Shown here piece after piece: positions 16,085-24,020 of a stretch of DNA of 31,048 nucleotides. The translations under genes were made by a program, and so were the position numbers. The notes under the pieces are model-generated. The model was given only the letters and a program-made list of their open reading frames with translations, was not told the DNA's origin and did no database searches. The stretch is from positions 1 to 31,048 of the forward strand of contig NZ_JBBIRC010000012.1 in NCBI RefSeq assembly GCF_037442045.1. Direction: 5' to 3'. The stretch's first letter is position 1. Each line of letters begins with the position of its first letter. The stretch is from Ferroplasma sp037442045 (lineage in GTDB: Archaea; Thermoplasmatota; Thermoplasmata; Thermoplasmatales; Thermoplasmataceae).

Positions 16085-18319
16085 TTACTGGTAAAGCCCC
16101 TGTTCTTCCACTTTCTTCCTCTCACTTATGTCCCTGCCCATTGTCAATGAAAGATCGTTATAGAATTTTATAACGTTCTTGTCCACAGAAGGCCTTATGG
16201 TTTTCATTGCTTTAATAAATGCCTCCTGGCTTATTTCTGATGCATCTGGATTGTCACGGTAGGCCATCATGCCAGCTTCCCTGCAAAGATTTTCGAGATC
16301 GGCGCCAACATAGCCATCAGTTTTCCTTGCTATGTCTTTAAGATCAACATCAGCAGCAAGGGGCATTTTCTTTGTATGGACTTTTAATATTTTTAGCCTG
16401 CCATCCTCATCCGGTGGAGGTATGTATATTATCTTGTCAAATCTGCCGGCTCTTAGCAGTGCAGGGTCTATTATATCCGGCCTGTTGGTTGCTGCTATTA
16501 CTACAATTCCATTCATAACTTCTATGCCGTCCATTGATGTTAACAGCTGGTTAACGATTCTTTCTGTAACACCGGAATCCATGGACATTCCTCTTCTTGG
16601 AGCTATTGAATCAATCTCGTCCATGAATATTATTGCAGGCGATACCTGCTTTGCCTTTTTGAATATTTCACGAACAGCCTTTTCGCTTTCTCCTACCCAT
16701 TTGGACAGAACTTCCGGGCCTTTTATGGATATGAAGTTTGCATTGCTTTCATTTGCAACTGCCTTGGCAAGAAGCGTTTTTCCGGTTCCTGGTGGGCCAT
16801 AAAGCATGAAGCCTTTAGGAGCCCTGATACCGAGCCTGCTGAATACATCTGGCTTTAGCAATGGTAATTCAACAGCCTCGCGAAGTTCTGATTTCACGGC
16901 TTCCAGGCCTCCTATATCGTCCCATTTAATATTTGGAACTTCTACAGTTACTTCTCTCAGGCTGCTTGGCTCAATAGTTCTCAACGCATCCATAAAATCA
17001 TCTTCCGTAACTACCATTTTTTCAAGCACTTCAGTTGGTATTGGCTTGTCAAGATCTATTTCCGGAAGGTATCTTCTCAAAGCATTCATTGCAGATTCCC
17101 TTGTCAGAGCTGCTAAATCAGCGCCAACAAAACCATATGTTATATCTCCTATTCTGCTGAAAAATTCGCTTTCCTGTTCCTCGGTCATTCCCAGAGGCAT
17201 TCCCCTTGTATGTATTGCAAGAATTTCCATCCTGCCTTTTTTATCCGGCACCCCTATAACAACTTCACGGTCGAACCTTCCTGGCCTTCTCAATGCAGGG
17301 TCGACGGCATCAAGCCTGTTTGTTGCCCCTATTACTATTACATGCCTTCTGTCCTTCAATCCGTCCATAAGGGTAAGAAGCTGTGCTACTACTCTTCTTT
17401 CAACCTCTCCCTGAACATCCTCTCTTTTAGGAGCTATTGAATCTATTTCATCTATAAATATTATGGATGGTTCTGATTCGTCAGCTTTCTGGAATATTTC
17501 ACGGAGTTTCTGCTCACTCTGGCCATAATATTTGCTCATAATTTCAGGGCCATTTATAGCATAGAAATTAGCACCGCTTTCATTTGCTACAGCTTTAGCT
17601 ATAAGTGTTTTTCCTGTTCCTGGTGGGCCGTTCAGAAGGACTCCTTTTGGAGGTGTAATTCCAAGCCTTTCAAAAAGTTCTGGATGCTTTAAAGGAAGCT
17701 CTATTATTTCCCTTATTTTCCCAAGCTGGTCTGAAAGTCCACCAATATCTTCGTAACTTACTCTGGTTACTTCTTCCAGAACCTCTGATGCAGGATCTTC
17801 CCTTATCTCCACCTGGGTTTCTTCATCAACTTCTACAGGGATCTTGCTTGGTATGGTTTTGATAACTTTAAAAAGCAAACCGGTGTGCCCGGCAAGTGTT
17901 AATCCGGGAACGCTGATGCTATCCTGTTCTATTAAAGGCCTTCTTATAAGTGCCTTCTGAACAAAATCATCTATACCTTCACCGAACCTTAATTTCTGGT
18001 CTTTCCTGATTATTGGTGCCAGAACAACTTTTTTTGCCTCTTCTGCCTCAACTTTTTTTACCTTTACCTTATCACCTATTGAAGCGCCGCAGTTATTTCT
18101 CATAACACTATCTATTCTTACAATGCCTTTATTTTCATCGTCTGGCCGTGATCTGAACACACGGCCAACTGTAGCCCTAATTTTTTCAATAGAAACAACA
18201 TCACCTATTTCAACGCCAAGATCCAGCCTGGAAATTTCGTCAAGTCTAACCCTGGCCATGCCGGGATCTGTTGCATTTGCCTCAGCTACCCTGAGTGTTA
18301 TACTTTCACCGGATTTCAT
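16085..18319 (-). CDS. vat: VAT / Cdc48-type AAA ATPase
   Basis: The 744-residue protein matches the size and layout of Thermoplasma VAT. Residues 1-180 form the double-psi-barrel N domain. Two AAA modules follow: D1 with Walker A GPPGTGKT near 230 and Walker B IIFIDEID near 288, and D2 with Walker A near 507 and Walker B IIFMDEID near 561; arginine-finger regions (RRPGRFD and LRAGRFD) are in both. The hexamer unfolds proteins using ATP. The last three residues Leu-Tyr-Gln fit the HbYX motif used to dock on and open the 20S proteasome. The stop codon abuts the K+ channel gene. The ATG at 18317-18319 gives the family-typical N-terminus. Confidence 0.97.
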   Translation of the reverse strand: MKSGESITLRVAEANATDPGMARVRLDEISRLDLGVEIGDVVSIEKIRATVGRVFRSRPDDENKGIVRIDSVMRNNCGASIGDKVKVKKVEAEEAKKVVLAPIIRKDQKLRFGEGIDDFVQKALIRRPLIEQDSISVPGLTLAGHTGLLFKVIKTIPSKIPVEVDEETQVEIREDPASEVLEEVTRVSYEDIGGLSDQLGKIREIIELPLKHPELFERLGITPPKGVLLNGPPGTGKTLIAKAVANESGANFYAINGPEIMSKYYGQSEQKLREIFQKADESEPSIIFIDEIDSIAPKREDVQGEVERRVVAQLLTLMDGLKDRRHVIVIGATNRLDAVDPALRRPGRFDREVVIGVPDKKGRMEILAIHTRGMPLGMTEEQESEFFSRIGDITYGFVGADLAALTRESAMNALRRYLPEIDLDKPIPTEVLEKMVVTEDDFMDALRTIEPSSLREVTVEVPNIKWDDIGGLEAVKSELREAVELPLLKPDVFSRLGIRAPKGFMLYGPPGTGKTLLAKAVANESNANFISIKGPEVLSKWVGESEKAVREIFKKAKQVSPAIIFMDEIDSIAPRRGMSMDSGVTERIVNQLLTSMDGIEVMNGIVVIAATNRPDIIDPALLRAGRFDKIIYIPPPDEDGRLKILKVHTKKMPLAADVDLKDIARKTDGYVGADLENLCREAGMMAYRDNPDASEISQEAFIKAMKTIRPSVDKNVIKFYNDLSLTMGRDISERKKVEEQGLYQ

Positions 18320-18400
18320 AAACCTATATTTACAAGATAGTATTTTAAAATATTGATATTGAAAATTCTCTGGAATGTTTAAATAAGTTTTTCACCATTT

Positions 18401-19801
18401 TTATGCCAATATAATATAATAATAATGATCGAGCAAAAGAGGCGTAATAAAAGCCTCTACATATGAAGCTATCACTAATAATAACAGGGAAACGGCAAAA
18501 AATGTAACAATATAAATCAAATTTTTAAATAAATGTTTATAGAACAAGTCGATATTTTTGCCTTTTATATAGTCATTGATACTTCCCATGATAATCCGTG
18601 TAATATATAACCCGGACATTATTCCAAAAACATAACCCATTGTTTCAGGAATCAATTGCGGGAGTACCCCAAAAATAAAAAAATTATTATAATGACTTCT
18701 AAAAGTCCCACCAATGGGAGAACCAGATAAAAATGCTTCGGAATATATTTCTAAGAATGGAAGAAAGAACATTGTAATTCCACCTAAAATAAAAAATTTG
18801 TAATCCAATGAAAAGTTATGTGAAAGAAAGGAACTCTGTAAGGCTTCCATTTGAGTAAAAGAGATGTGGATATAATTATATTTATATGGAGCTGGTGTTA
18901 ATACTGTTGGAATTTTTGTAAAATAAATAATTAAAATTTGTATCAATAATGGTATATAGAATAAAAATAAAGAGATGTAAAATATTGTTTTCCATGAGTC
19001 CCCTTCAATTATCGTTAGTTCCTTACAATATTTATTTGATTCTTTAGTGTTTTCCTTTGTTAATATCAAATAATTTCCAGATGAAATCAAATTATTAATA
19101 TTGATAATATGTTTGAGAGTGTTTGCATCTTTAATTTTATAGATTCTATTGGTTGTATTTGAGGGGTTTAAAATAAAATCCTGCGAATCAATATTTAGTT
19201 TTGATAATAAAGCATAATAAGAATTTATATCTTCTTTGGAAATGATTCTATGTGAGTATTTCTTTATCAATTTATTATAACGATATTTATTGACACCACT
19301 GTCCATTTTAAAACACTTTCGCCTAGATTTTATTTTTTCCAATACAATAAATCCTAATTTTCTATCCGTATATTTTATGTTATTGTAACTAAACATATTA
19401 TCTATAATTGGAAAAATTGGAAGGGAGAGAAAGAAACCTCGTAGTAAGTTGTTTTTAAATCCTTGTAAATCCTTTACGGAATTAGATTCTTTTATTCTTC
19501 CAACCCTTAAATTGCATATAATAGAACCTGGAGATAAACCAGTAAATGATTCTATAGAATATACTATAAATGACATTATTATGATTAAAATAAGATAAAA
19601 TATTACATATCTATGCCATAATAAATGGTGTAGCGAATTGTGAGTTACTAACCAGTATATAGGAAATAAATATATTACCTCGAATTTCTTAAAAAATATA
19701 GTAATATACATGGTTACTATTGATAGGATAACTATGAAATTAATTAAATAGGATAGAAATCGAAAAAAATATAGTGATGTTCTATAGTTATCTATCTTCA
19801 T
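18401..19801 (-). CDS. RDD-like and SpoIIM/DUF95-like membrane fusion protein
   Basis: This 466-residue polytopic protein seems to join two membrane modules. Residues about 1-160 resemble an RDD domain: RFLSYLINFIVI, then GLSPGSIICNLRVGRI, then an NLLRGF segment. A soluble linker (about 165-265) follows. The C-terminal half (about 275-466) follows the SpoIIM/DUF95 pattern: HNFSLDYKFFILGGITMFF, LPQLIPETMGYVFGIMSGLY, and a final helix with ASYVEAFITP, which matches the conserved Ala-x-x-Glu-Ala-Phe-x-Thr end. DUF95 proteins are required maturation factors in bacterial circular bacteriocin clusters, and RDD proteins are often encoded next to them. It is the last gene of a tight operon (four-base gap upstream). 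Domain calls are from pattern memory and should be tested by profile search. Confidence 0.72.
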   Translation of the reverse strand: MKIDNYRTSLYFFRFLSYLINFIVILSIVTMYITIFFKKFEVIYLFPIYWLVTHNSLHHLLWHRYVIFYLILIIIMSFIVYSIESFTGLSPGSIICNLRVGRIKESNSVKDLQGFKNNLLRGFFLSLPIFPIIDNMFSYNNIKYTDRKLGFIVLEKIKSRRKCFKMDSGVNKYRYNKLIKKYSHRIISKEDINSYYALLSKLNIDSQDFILNPSNTTNRIYKIKDANTLKHIININNLISSGNYLILTKENTKESNKYCKELTIIEGDSWKTIFYISLFLFYIPLLIQILIIYFTKIPTVLTPAPYKYNYIHISFTQMEALQSSFLSHNFSLDYKFFILGGITMFFLPFLEIYSEAFLSGSPIGGTFRSHYNNFFIFGVLPQLIPETMGYVFGIMSGLYITRIIMGSINDYIKGKNIDLFYKHLFKNLIYIVTFFAVSLLLLVIASYVEAFITPLLLDHYYYIILA

Positions 19802-19805
19802 ATTA

Positions 19806-20222
19806 TTAGTTCAACCATACAATTTTCTTCTCTGGAAAATAATGTAATATTTCATTAACTAAATTTTTTCTTTTGTCAGAATATGGCAATCTGCCCAATT
19901 CTACAGAATTCATGGTAATAACTACGTATTCAGGATAATATTTGTTGATTATATGCCTGAACGGTATCACAACGAAAAATGATACGTATGGAAGATTAAC
20001 AACAAAAAATACAAAAAGTAAATTATTATATAATGTTGGAACCAATAATGAAATAAAAAAGTTATAGAAAAATAAACCAGTAAAAAATAATATAGCCCAG
20101 TTTCGTAATTTAAGCTTGCCCTTATATTTCTTGTTCAGGAAGATAGTAATTTCTGTACCTTCAATTGGATATTCCTTATCGTCAATGTATATTTTATTGT
20201 TTTTTATTTCCAATGTTTTCAT
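19806..20222 (-). CDS. Small two-TM protein of the peptide operon
   Basis: This 138-residue protein is not recognised. The N-terminal 37 residues are polar and beta-like (LEIKNNKIYIDDKEYPIEG), two or three hydrophobic helices follow (about 40-62 and 66-92), and the C-terminal 45 residues are soluble and basic (SDKRKNLVNEIL). The layout, with a membrane hairpin between soluble ends, resembles PH-domain-like or accessory membrane proteins of bacteriocin clusters. It sits between the peptide gene (14-base gap) and the DUF95-like gene (four-base gap), so all three are probably co-transcribed. A role in self-immunity or export is a guess from context only. Confidence 0.7.
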   Translation of the reverse strand: MKTLEIKNNKIYIDDKEYPIEGTEITIFLNKKYKGKLKLRNWAILFFTGLFFYNFFISLLVPTLYNNLLFVFFVVNLPYVSFFVVIPFRHIINKYYPEYVVITMNSVELGRLPYSDKRKNLVNEILHYFPEKKIVWLN

Positions 20223-20236
20223 TTTTTATCGCCTTC

Positions 20237-20605
20237 TTATTCGGCAGATATAGCTCCCAAATATCCTGCAACAATGCCTGATAATGCGGCGGCAAGTGCT
20301 CCTGTAGCAGTGATTGCTATACCTGTCTCTGCAGCAGCATCTGATAAAGCGACAATGGAGGAATAACCGGCATATAATCCTACTAGGAAAGCTCCTAGAA
20401 AGGCAACAGCGTGCTCACCAGATAATACTTGGTGACCAACTGCAGCATTTACTGCAGAAGCTACTATGTCAATAAGAAAACCGAAGCCTGTCCCGTATAA
20501 AGCATTTATCATAGATTGTATTGCATTTCCATGCGAAGAACTCCATGGAGCAAAATATAATCCACTAAAATATATAATATTGTTATTTTCTATTTTTAAA
20601 TACAT
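20237..20605 (-). CDS. Gly/Ala-rich hydrophobic peptide, candidate bacteriocin-like precursor
   Basis: From the ATG ending at 20605 the product has 122 residues. A polar N-terminal part (about 1-35, MYLKIENNNIIYFSG then WSSSHGN) is followed by about 85 residues made largely of Gly, Ala, Ser, Ile, Leu and Val, with no cysteine, in three or four hydrophobic helical stretches (for example VAFLGAFLVGLYAGYSS and ATGALAAALSGIVAGYL). The protein ends GAISAE. This composition is typical of pore-forming or circular bacteriocins, though longer than the usual 58-70 residue mature peptide. The start is set by GGTGG four bases upstream; an in-frame ATG seven codons earlier overlaps the stop of the upstream peptide remnant (ATGA) and remains possible. 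Confidence is high that it is a gene, moderate for the role. Confidence 0.75.
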   Translation of the reverse strand: MYLKIENNNIIYFSGLYFAPWSSSHGNAIQSMINALYGTGFGFLIDIVASAVNAAVGHQVLSGEHAVAFLGAFLVGLYAGYSSIVALSDAAAETGIAITATGALAAALSGIVAGYLGAISAE

Positions 20606-20622
20606 ATTTCCACCATATTTTT

Positions 20623-20703
20623 TCATTCTGCCGCCAAAGCTCCTGCATAAGCAGCAGCAATAAGTAAATCGCTTAAAGTAGCTGTTACGTCGGCATCAAC
20701 TCC
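20623..20703 (-). pseudogene. C-terminal stub of a second peptide gene
   Basis: Reading on the minus strand into the stop at 20623-20625 gives LGVDADVTATLSD then LLIAAAYAGALAAE. This resembles the C-terminus of the intact peptide (GIAITATGALAAALSG, ending AGYLGAISAE): same Ala/Gly-rich character, a shared Leu-Ser step and the same GAxxAE ending. The upstream part of the gene is replaced by the end of a tnpB-type insertion remnant. The stop overlaps the distal ATG of the intact peptide gene (ATGA), so the two were probably tandem coupled paralogues. It has no start codon of its own and is likely broken. Confidence 0.6.
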
Positions 20704-20940
20704 AAGACGTGACCTCCTCCCACTCTAAAGAGGTGGGCTTCCTGCTTCAAGACCGGAATTGCCTTTTCAGATAGAGCCCTGATCTCCACAGGCGTAAATT
20801 CTGGAGTGCCCCTCCATACTTCTTTCAATCCTATATGTTTTTTTGGATCCAATAATGCCACACTCTTGCTAGCACTTTCAGCCTTGTAAGTTGTGCATTA
20901 CGGTATTTTATGATGCATGATTTGCATATAAAGTTCTGGT
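20685..20940 (-). mobile_element. IS200/IS605-type tnpB 3' remnant
   Basis: The minus strand keeps an open frame from 20897 to the stop at 20685-20687, reading KAESASKSVALLDPKKH, then EFTPVEIRALSEKAIPVLKQ and EAHLFRVGGGHV. This matches the tail region beyond the zinc finger of archaeal TnpB (OrfB) proteins. Just upstream, in another frame, NFICKSC (cysteine codons at 20924-20926 and 20915-20917) looks like half of the TnpB zinc finger, so at least one frameshift lies between. The RuvC-like catalytic core is absent. The element end carries a hairpin at 20719-20737. The remnant interrupts the upstream peptide gene and shows that this locus has been hit by transposition. Confidence 0.65.
20719..20737 (-). 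repeat. Hairpin at the end of the tnpB remnant
   Basis: CCCACTCT and AGAGGTGGG pair over eight bases with a single bulged G and an AA loop. A hairpin overlapping the last codons of tnpB, near the right end, is usual for IS200/IS605-family elements, where it serves as transposase recognition structure and forms the 3' part of the guide RNA. Confidence 0.6.
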
Positions 20941-21088
20941 TCGCTTTCTCCTACCCATAAATGGTGTGGAATTTCCCGCTCACGGTGTTAAACAATAGTT
21001 TAAGATGAAAATTAGCATAATTTCAAAAAACCCTGTATTTTATAGATATTACCACCAATAATATTGCATTAAATAAATAATTTATTTT

Positions 21089-22015
21089 ATGAATGAATTC
21101 ATTGGTATGGAAGTTACAAAAAAGAGTTATTCTTCATCAGCTAACCTTGGGCCGGGATATGACATATTATCCATGGGGCACAGGGCATTTTTCGATACAG
21201 TAAGCGTAAATGAAACGAATAATGGCAAAATTAAGATTATTTCTGATTCAACGCCAGAAGACCCTGAAAAGAACACAGCAGGGCTCAGTGTGATGAAACT
21301 GCTGGAGGATAAGGGGATAAAGTGCGGCCTTGAATTGAAAATAAAAAAAGGTGTTCCTGTAGGCCTTGGACTTGGAAGCAGCGGTGCATCCTCTTCAGCT
21401 GCAGTCAAGGCGGTAAACGAACTATTAAATCTTGGAATGGACAAAAATGAAATGGTCTATTATTCAATGTATGGAGAGATTGCAGCCTGTGGTTCCGCAC
21501 ACCCTGATAATGTTTCCTCCGGGATCTATGGAGGAGTGACGTTGATAAGCTCAATTTCACCCGTCAATGTCAGAAAAATTGACGTAAATTTAAATTTTCA
21601 ACTTTTACTGGTAATCCCACAGCAGGACATGAAGGATAAAACAAGGTATGCAAGATCAATTGTTCCTGATAATATAAAGATGGAAGAACATGTAATGCAC
21701 ACAGCAAGAATATCAACAATGATTTATGGATTCATGAAAGGAGATAGAGATGCAGTGCGCGAAGGTATGAATGATGATATCGTGGAAAAATCAAGATCGG
21801 AAATGTTTCCATTTTATTGGAAAATCAAAGAAAAAGCCCTGAATAGAAATGCCATTTCGGCATGCATAAGCGGTGCCGGGCCTTCTATGTTAATATTTAC
21901 AGATGCAGAAACAGAGATAGAAGGCATAAAGGGCGATGTTAAACAGGTTATGGCCCCATATGGAAAAGATTATATGATTTTAGAAACAACTATTCTGGAT
22001 GGTTATGATGAATAA
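21089..22015 (+). CDS. thrB: Homoserine kinase
   Basis: The 308-residue protein is a GHMP-superfamily kinase. The ATP loop GLGLGSSGASSSA spans residues 92-104, the N-terminal motif is SSSANLGPGYDILSMG, and the C-terminal motif is SGAGPSMLIF, together diagnostic of ThrB. It converts homoserine to O-phosphohomoserine for threonine synthesis. The next gene, a Cys/Met-metabolism enzyme, overlaps its 3' end, so O-phosphohomoserine may also feed sulfur amino acid synthesis as in plants. An alternative ATG at 21107 (MEVTKKSYSS) would remove six residues and lies nearer the expected distance from the TATA-like TAAATAAAT at about 21070, so the start is not certain. Confidence 0.93.
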   Translation: MNEFIGMEVTKKSYSSSANLGPGYDILSMGHRAFFDTVSVNETNNGKIKIISDSTPEDPEKNTAGLSVMKLLEDKGIKCGLELKIKKGVPVGLGLGSSGASSSAAVKAVNELLNLGMDKNEMVYYSMYGEIAACGSAHPDNVSSGIYGGVTLISSISPVNVRKIDVNLNFQLLLVIPQQDMKDKTRYARSIVPDNIKMEEHVMHTARISTMIYGFMKGDRDAVREGMNDDIVEKSRSEMFPFYWKIKEKALNRNAISACISGAGPSMLIFTDAETEIEGIKGDVKQVMAPYGKDYMILETTILDGYDE

Positions 22016-23093
22016 TAAAATATATGCAGATCCGCTTACATTTCCCATATACCAGACAAGCTCATATATTATCCCGGGAGGAGAAAAATATAGATACAGC
22101 AGAGAATATAATCCAACTGTTGAAAATCTTGGAAATGAAATAAAAAAACTGGAAGAAGCGGAAGATTATAATGTTTTTTCCTCCGGCATGGGATCTATTA
22201 CAACAACATTGCTTTCACTTTCAAAGCCAGGTGATAGAATATTAACACATCTTGATACTTTTGCAAGATCATATCATTTTATTAAAGATTTTCTTGGGCA
22301 ATGGGGAATTAAATCTGATATTGCCGAGCCTGGAACAGATAATATTTTAAAGAATATAAAGAAAGATACTAAAATTGTGTTTATTGAAAGCATAAGCAAT
22401 CCTGTGCTGAGAGTGAATGATATAGCCGCAATATCTGAAAAATGCCATGAAATCGGTGCAATACTGGTTGTGGATTCAACTGTGCCAACACCATATAATA
22501 TAAAATCGTTAAAGCTTGGGGCCGATATAGTTTTGCACAGTGCATCAAAATTTATTTCCGGGCATAACAATGTGATTGCAGGCCTTGCTGCCGGAAGAAA
22601 TGACCTTATGGAAAAAATTGATGCCATGAGAAGGACACTTGGCACATCACTTGACCCAAATTCCGCTTTTCTTGTGGAAAATGGGATGAAAACATTGGCA
22701 TTGAGAATGGAGAAAATAAATTCAAATGCTATGTCTATAGCTGAGAAACTGAGAGATAATAAATGTATTTCCGAAGTAATTTATCCTGGCCTTCCTGAAC
22801 ATCCCGATTATGAGACTGCCAAGAGAGCTATGAGAGGCTATTCAGGAATAGTATGCTTTAAGCTCAAATCTAATCCAGAGAAGTTTATTGATAACCTAAA
22901 AAAGATAGTACCGGCAAATACCATGGGAGGGACAAATACAATAATATCTACTCCTGCAAGCATGTCGCACAGATCTTTAAGCGATGGGGAATTAAAAATT
23001 CTTGGAGTTGATTCTAAATTTATGAGGCTTTCAGTAGGGATAGAAGACCCGGAAGAAATTATTGATGATATTAACAGTGCTATTGTTCAATAA
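22005..23093 (+). CDS. Cys/Met metabolism PLP enzyme (cystathionine gamma-synthase/lyase family)
   Basis: This protein of about 362 residues is a fold-type I PLP enzyme of the trans-sulfuration family. The N-terminal IYQTSSY and YRYSREYNPTVENLGNEI, the PLP-lysine motif SASKFISGHNN (K182) and the C-terminal SLGG-like region (NTMGGTNTIISTPASMSHR) are family signatures. Possible reactions are cystathionine gamma-synthase, gamma-lyase or homocysteine synthase using an activated homoserine. Coupling to thrB points to O-phosphohomoserine as the activated substrate. Start candidates are ATG 21999, 22005 and 22008, all overlapping thrB; 22005 is chosen but not firmly set. Its end overlaps the convergent kinase gene by 14 bases. 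Confidence 0.88.
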   Translation: MMNNKIYADPLTFPIYQTSSYIIPGGEKYRYSREYNPTVENLGNEIKKLEEAEDYNVFSSGMGSITTTLLSLSKPGDRILTHLDTFARSYHFIKDFLGQWGIKSDIAEPGTDNILKNIKKDTKIVFIESISNPVLRVNDIAAISEKCHEIGAILVVDSTVPTPYNIKSLKLGADIVLHSASKFISGHNNVIAGLAAGRNDLMEKIDAMRRTLGTSLDPNSAFLVENGMKTLALRMEKINSNAMSIAEKLRDNKCISEVIYPGLPEHPDYETAKRAMRGYSGIVCFKLKSNPEKFIDNLKKIVPANTMGGTNTIISTPASMSHRSLSDGELKILGVDSKFMRLSVGIEDPEEIIDDINSAIVQ

Positions 23094-23679
23094 GTTTTGA
23101 ATTAACATAATTTTTGATTATAGATTTGGTTTCCATAAAATCTTTGTTATCTACAATAAATACATTATTTCCGCAATTTTCCATTGAATAATTTTCTATA
23201 ACACTGTATACCGGCAGCTGGTTTACAAGCCGTTCTCCCGGTGAATTGAAATGTGTATACTTTATTCTTTCCTTCAGCCTTTCTCCATGGAGTGACATGT
23301 CCGATATATGTATATAGACCATAATTATTTGAGACCTGATTTCTGGATCAATTAATTCCGGTATAAAATACAGTGTTTCTAATATGAGAGGTTCGCCGTT
23401 AGTTAATGCACGCCTTAAAATGGTGTTAATACCTGAATAGATAAATTTTGACTGATCTATATATCCTTTTATTATATTTTTATCGTTTTTTTCACCATAT
23501 ATTTTATAGGCATTATACACACTTTCTTTCATCGCTGGATTCTGTGTATATGGCCTCAAGAATTCTCTTAAATAATCTCCTGAAAGTATTATATTTATAT
23601 TGAATTCCCTGCCAATGTATCCTGATATGCTGGTTTTCCCCACGCCTGGAATGCCACCAATTAATATAACTGGAATCAT
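23080..23679 (-). CDS. P-loop kinase, 2-phosphoglycerate-kinase-like
   Basis: The 199-residue protein starts with a Walker A loop IGGIPGVGKTS (residues 7-17), then ILSGDYLREFLRP where the kinase family has TDSIREVMR. It continues with GYIDQSKFIYSGINTILRRAL and LILETLYFIPELI, which match the helix and the EGVH-like strand of COG2074 2-phosphoglycerate kinases. A lid-like ERLKERIKYTHFNSPGERL segment is near residue 135. It is shorter than methanogen 2-phosphoglycerate kinases (about 300 residues), lacking their N-terminal part, so the substrate may differ. It is monocistronic and convergent with the PLP enzyme gene. Confidence 0.75.
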   Translation of the reverse strand: MIPVILIGGIPGVGKTSISGYIGREFNINIILSGDYLREFLRPYTQNPAMKESVYNAYKIYGEKNDKNIIKGYIDQSKFIYSGINTILRRALTNGEPLILETLYFIPELIDPEIRSQIIMVYIHISDMSLHGERLKERIKYTHFNSPGERLVNQLPVYSVIENYSMENCGNNVFIVDNKDFMETKSIIKNYVNSKLIEQ

Positions 23680-23973
23680 AGAAGTTTATTATGAATGTAT
23701 TATTAATATTTTTTAACGAATTGCAAAAAACTAAAGGTTATTTCCAGTGTGCTGCGTGAATACTCGGAGATAATATATCTTAAATATATAAAAGGATGAA
23801 TATTTATGTGTGGTGAAATATAATTTTTGATTACATTAAAACTAATACTGCGTTGAAATAATAACAATAAAGTTGATAATTAATTTAAAAGGGAATAACA
23901 AAAATATTGCTGTAATTAGTTAATTCTATGATTCCATAAATTTCAAGTACAAAATAAATTAATATTTGGTTAC

Positions 23974-24003
23974 ATAACAGGAAATATTCTAATATTCTGT
24001 TAT
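23974..24003 (+). repeat. Imperfect inverted repeat
   Basis: ATAACAGGAAATATT (23974-23988) pairs with AATATTCTGTTAT (23991-24003), with a two-base indel between AATATT and CTGTTAT parts. It could form a hairpin or be a protein site. It lies 17 bases before the perfect palindrome at 24021. Confidence 0.5.
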
Positions 24004-24020
24004 ATATTATAATATCAAAT

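Noticed and set aside
16332..17414. Two long open frames (about 156 and 202 codons) on the plus strand inside vat
   Set aside because: They are antisense to highly conserved AAA modules and Ser/Ile-rich, as expected for reverse-strand shadows.
21045..21056. On the minus strand GGTGGTAATATC resembles the GGTGGAAATATG ribosome site and start of the intact peptide gene, as if it were the lost 5' end of the broken paralogue
   Set aside because: Only about a dozen bases match and the following codons do not give a related peptide.
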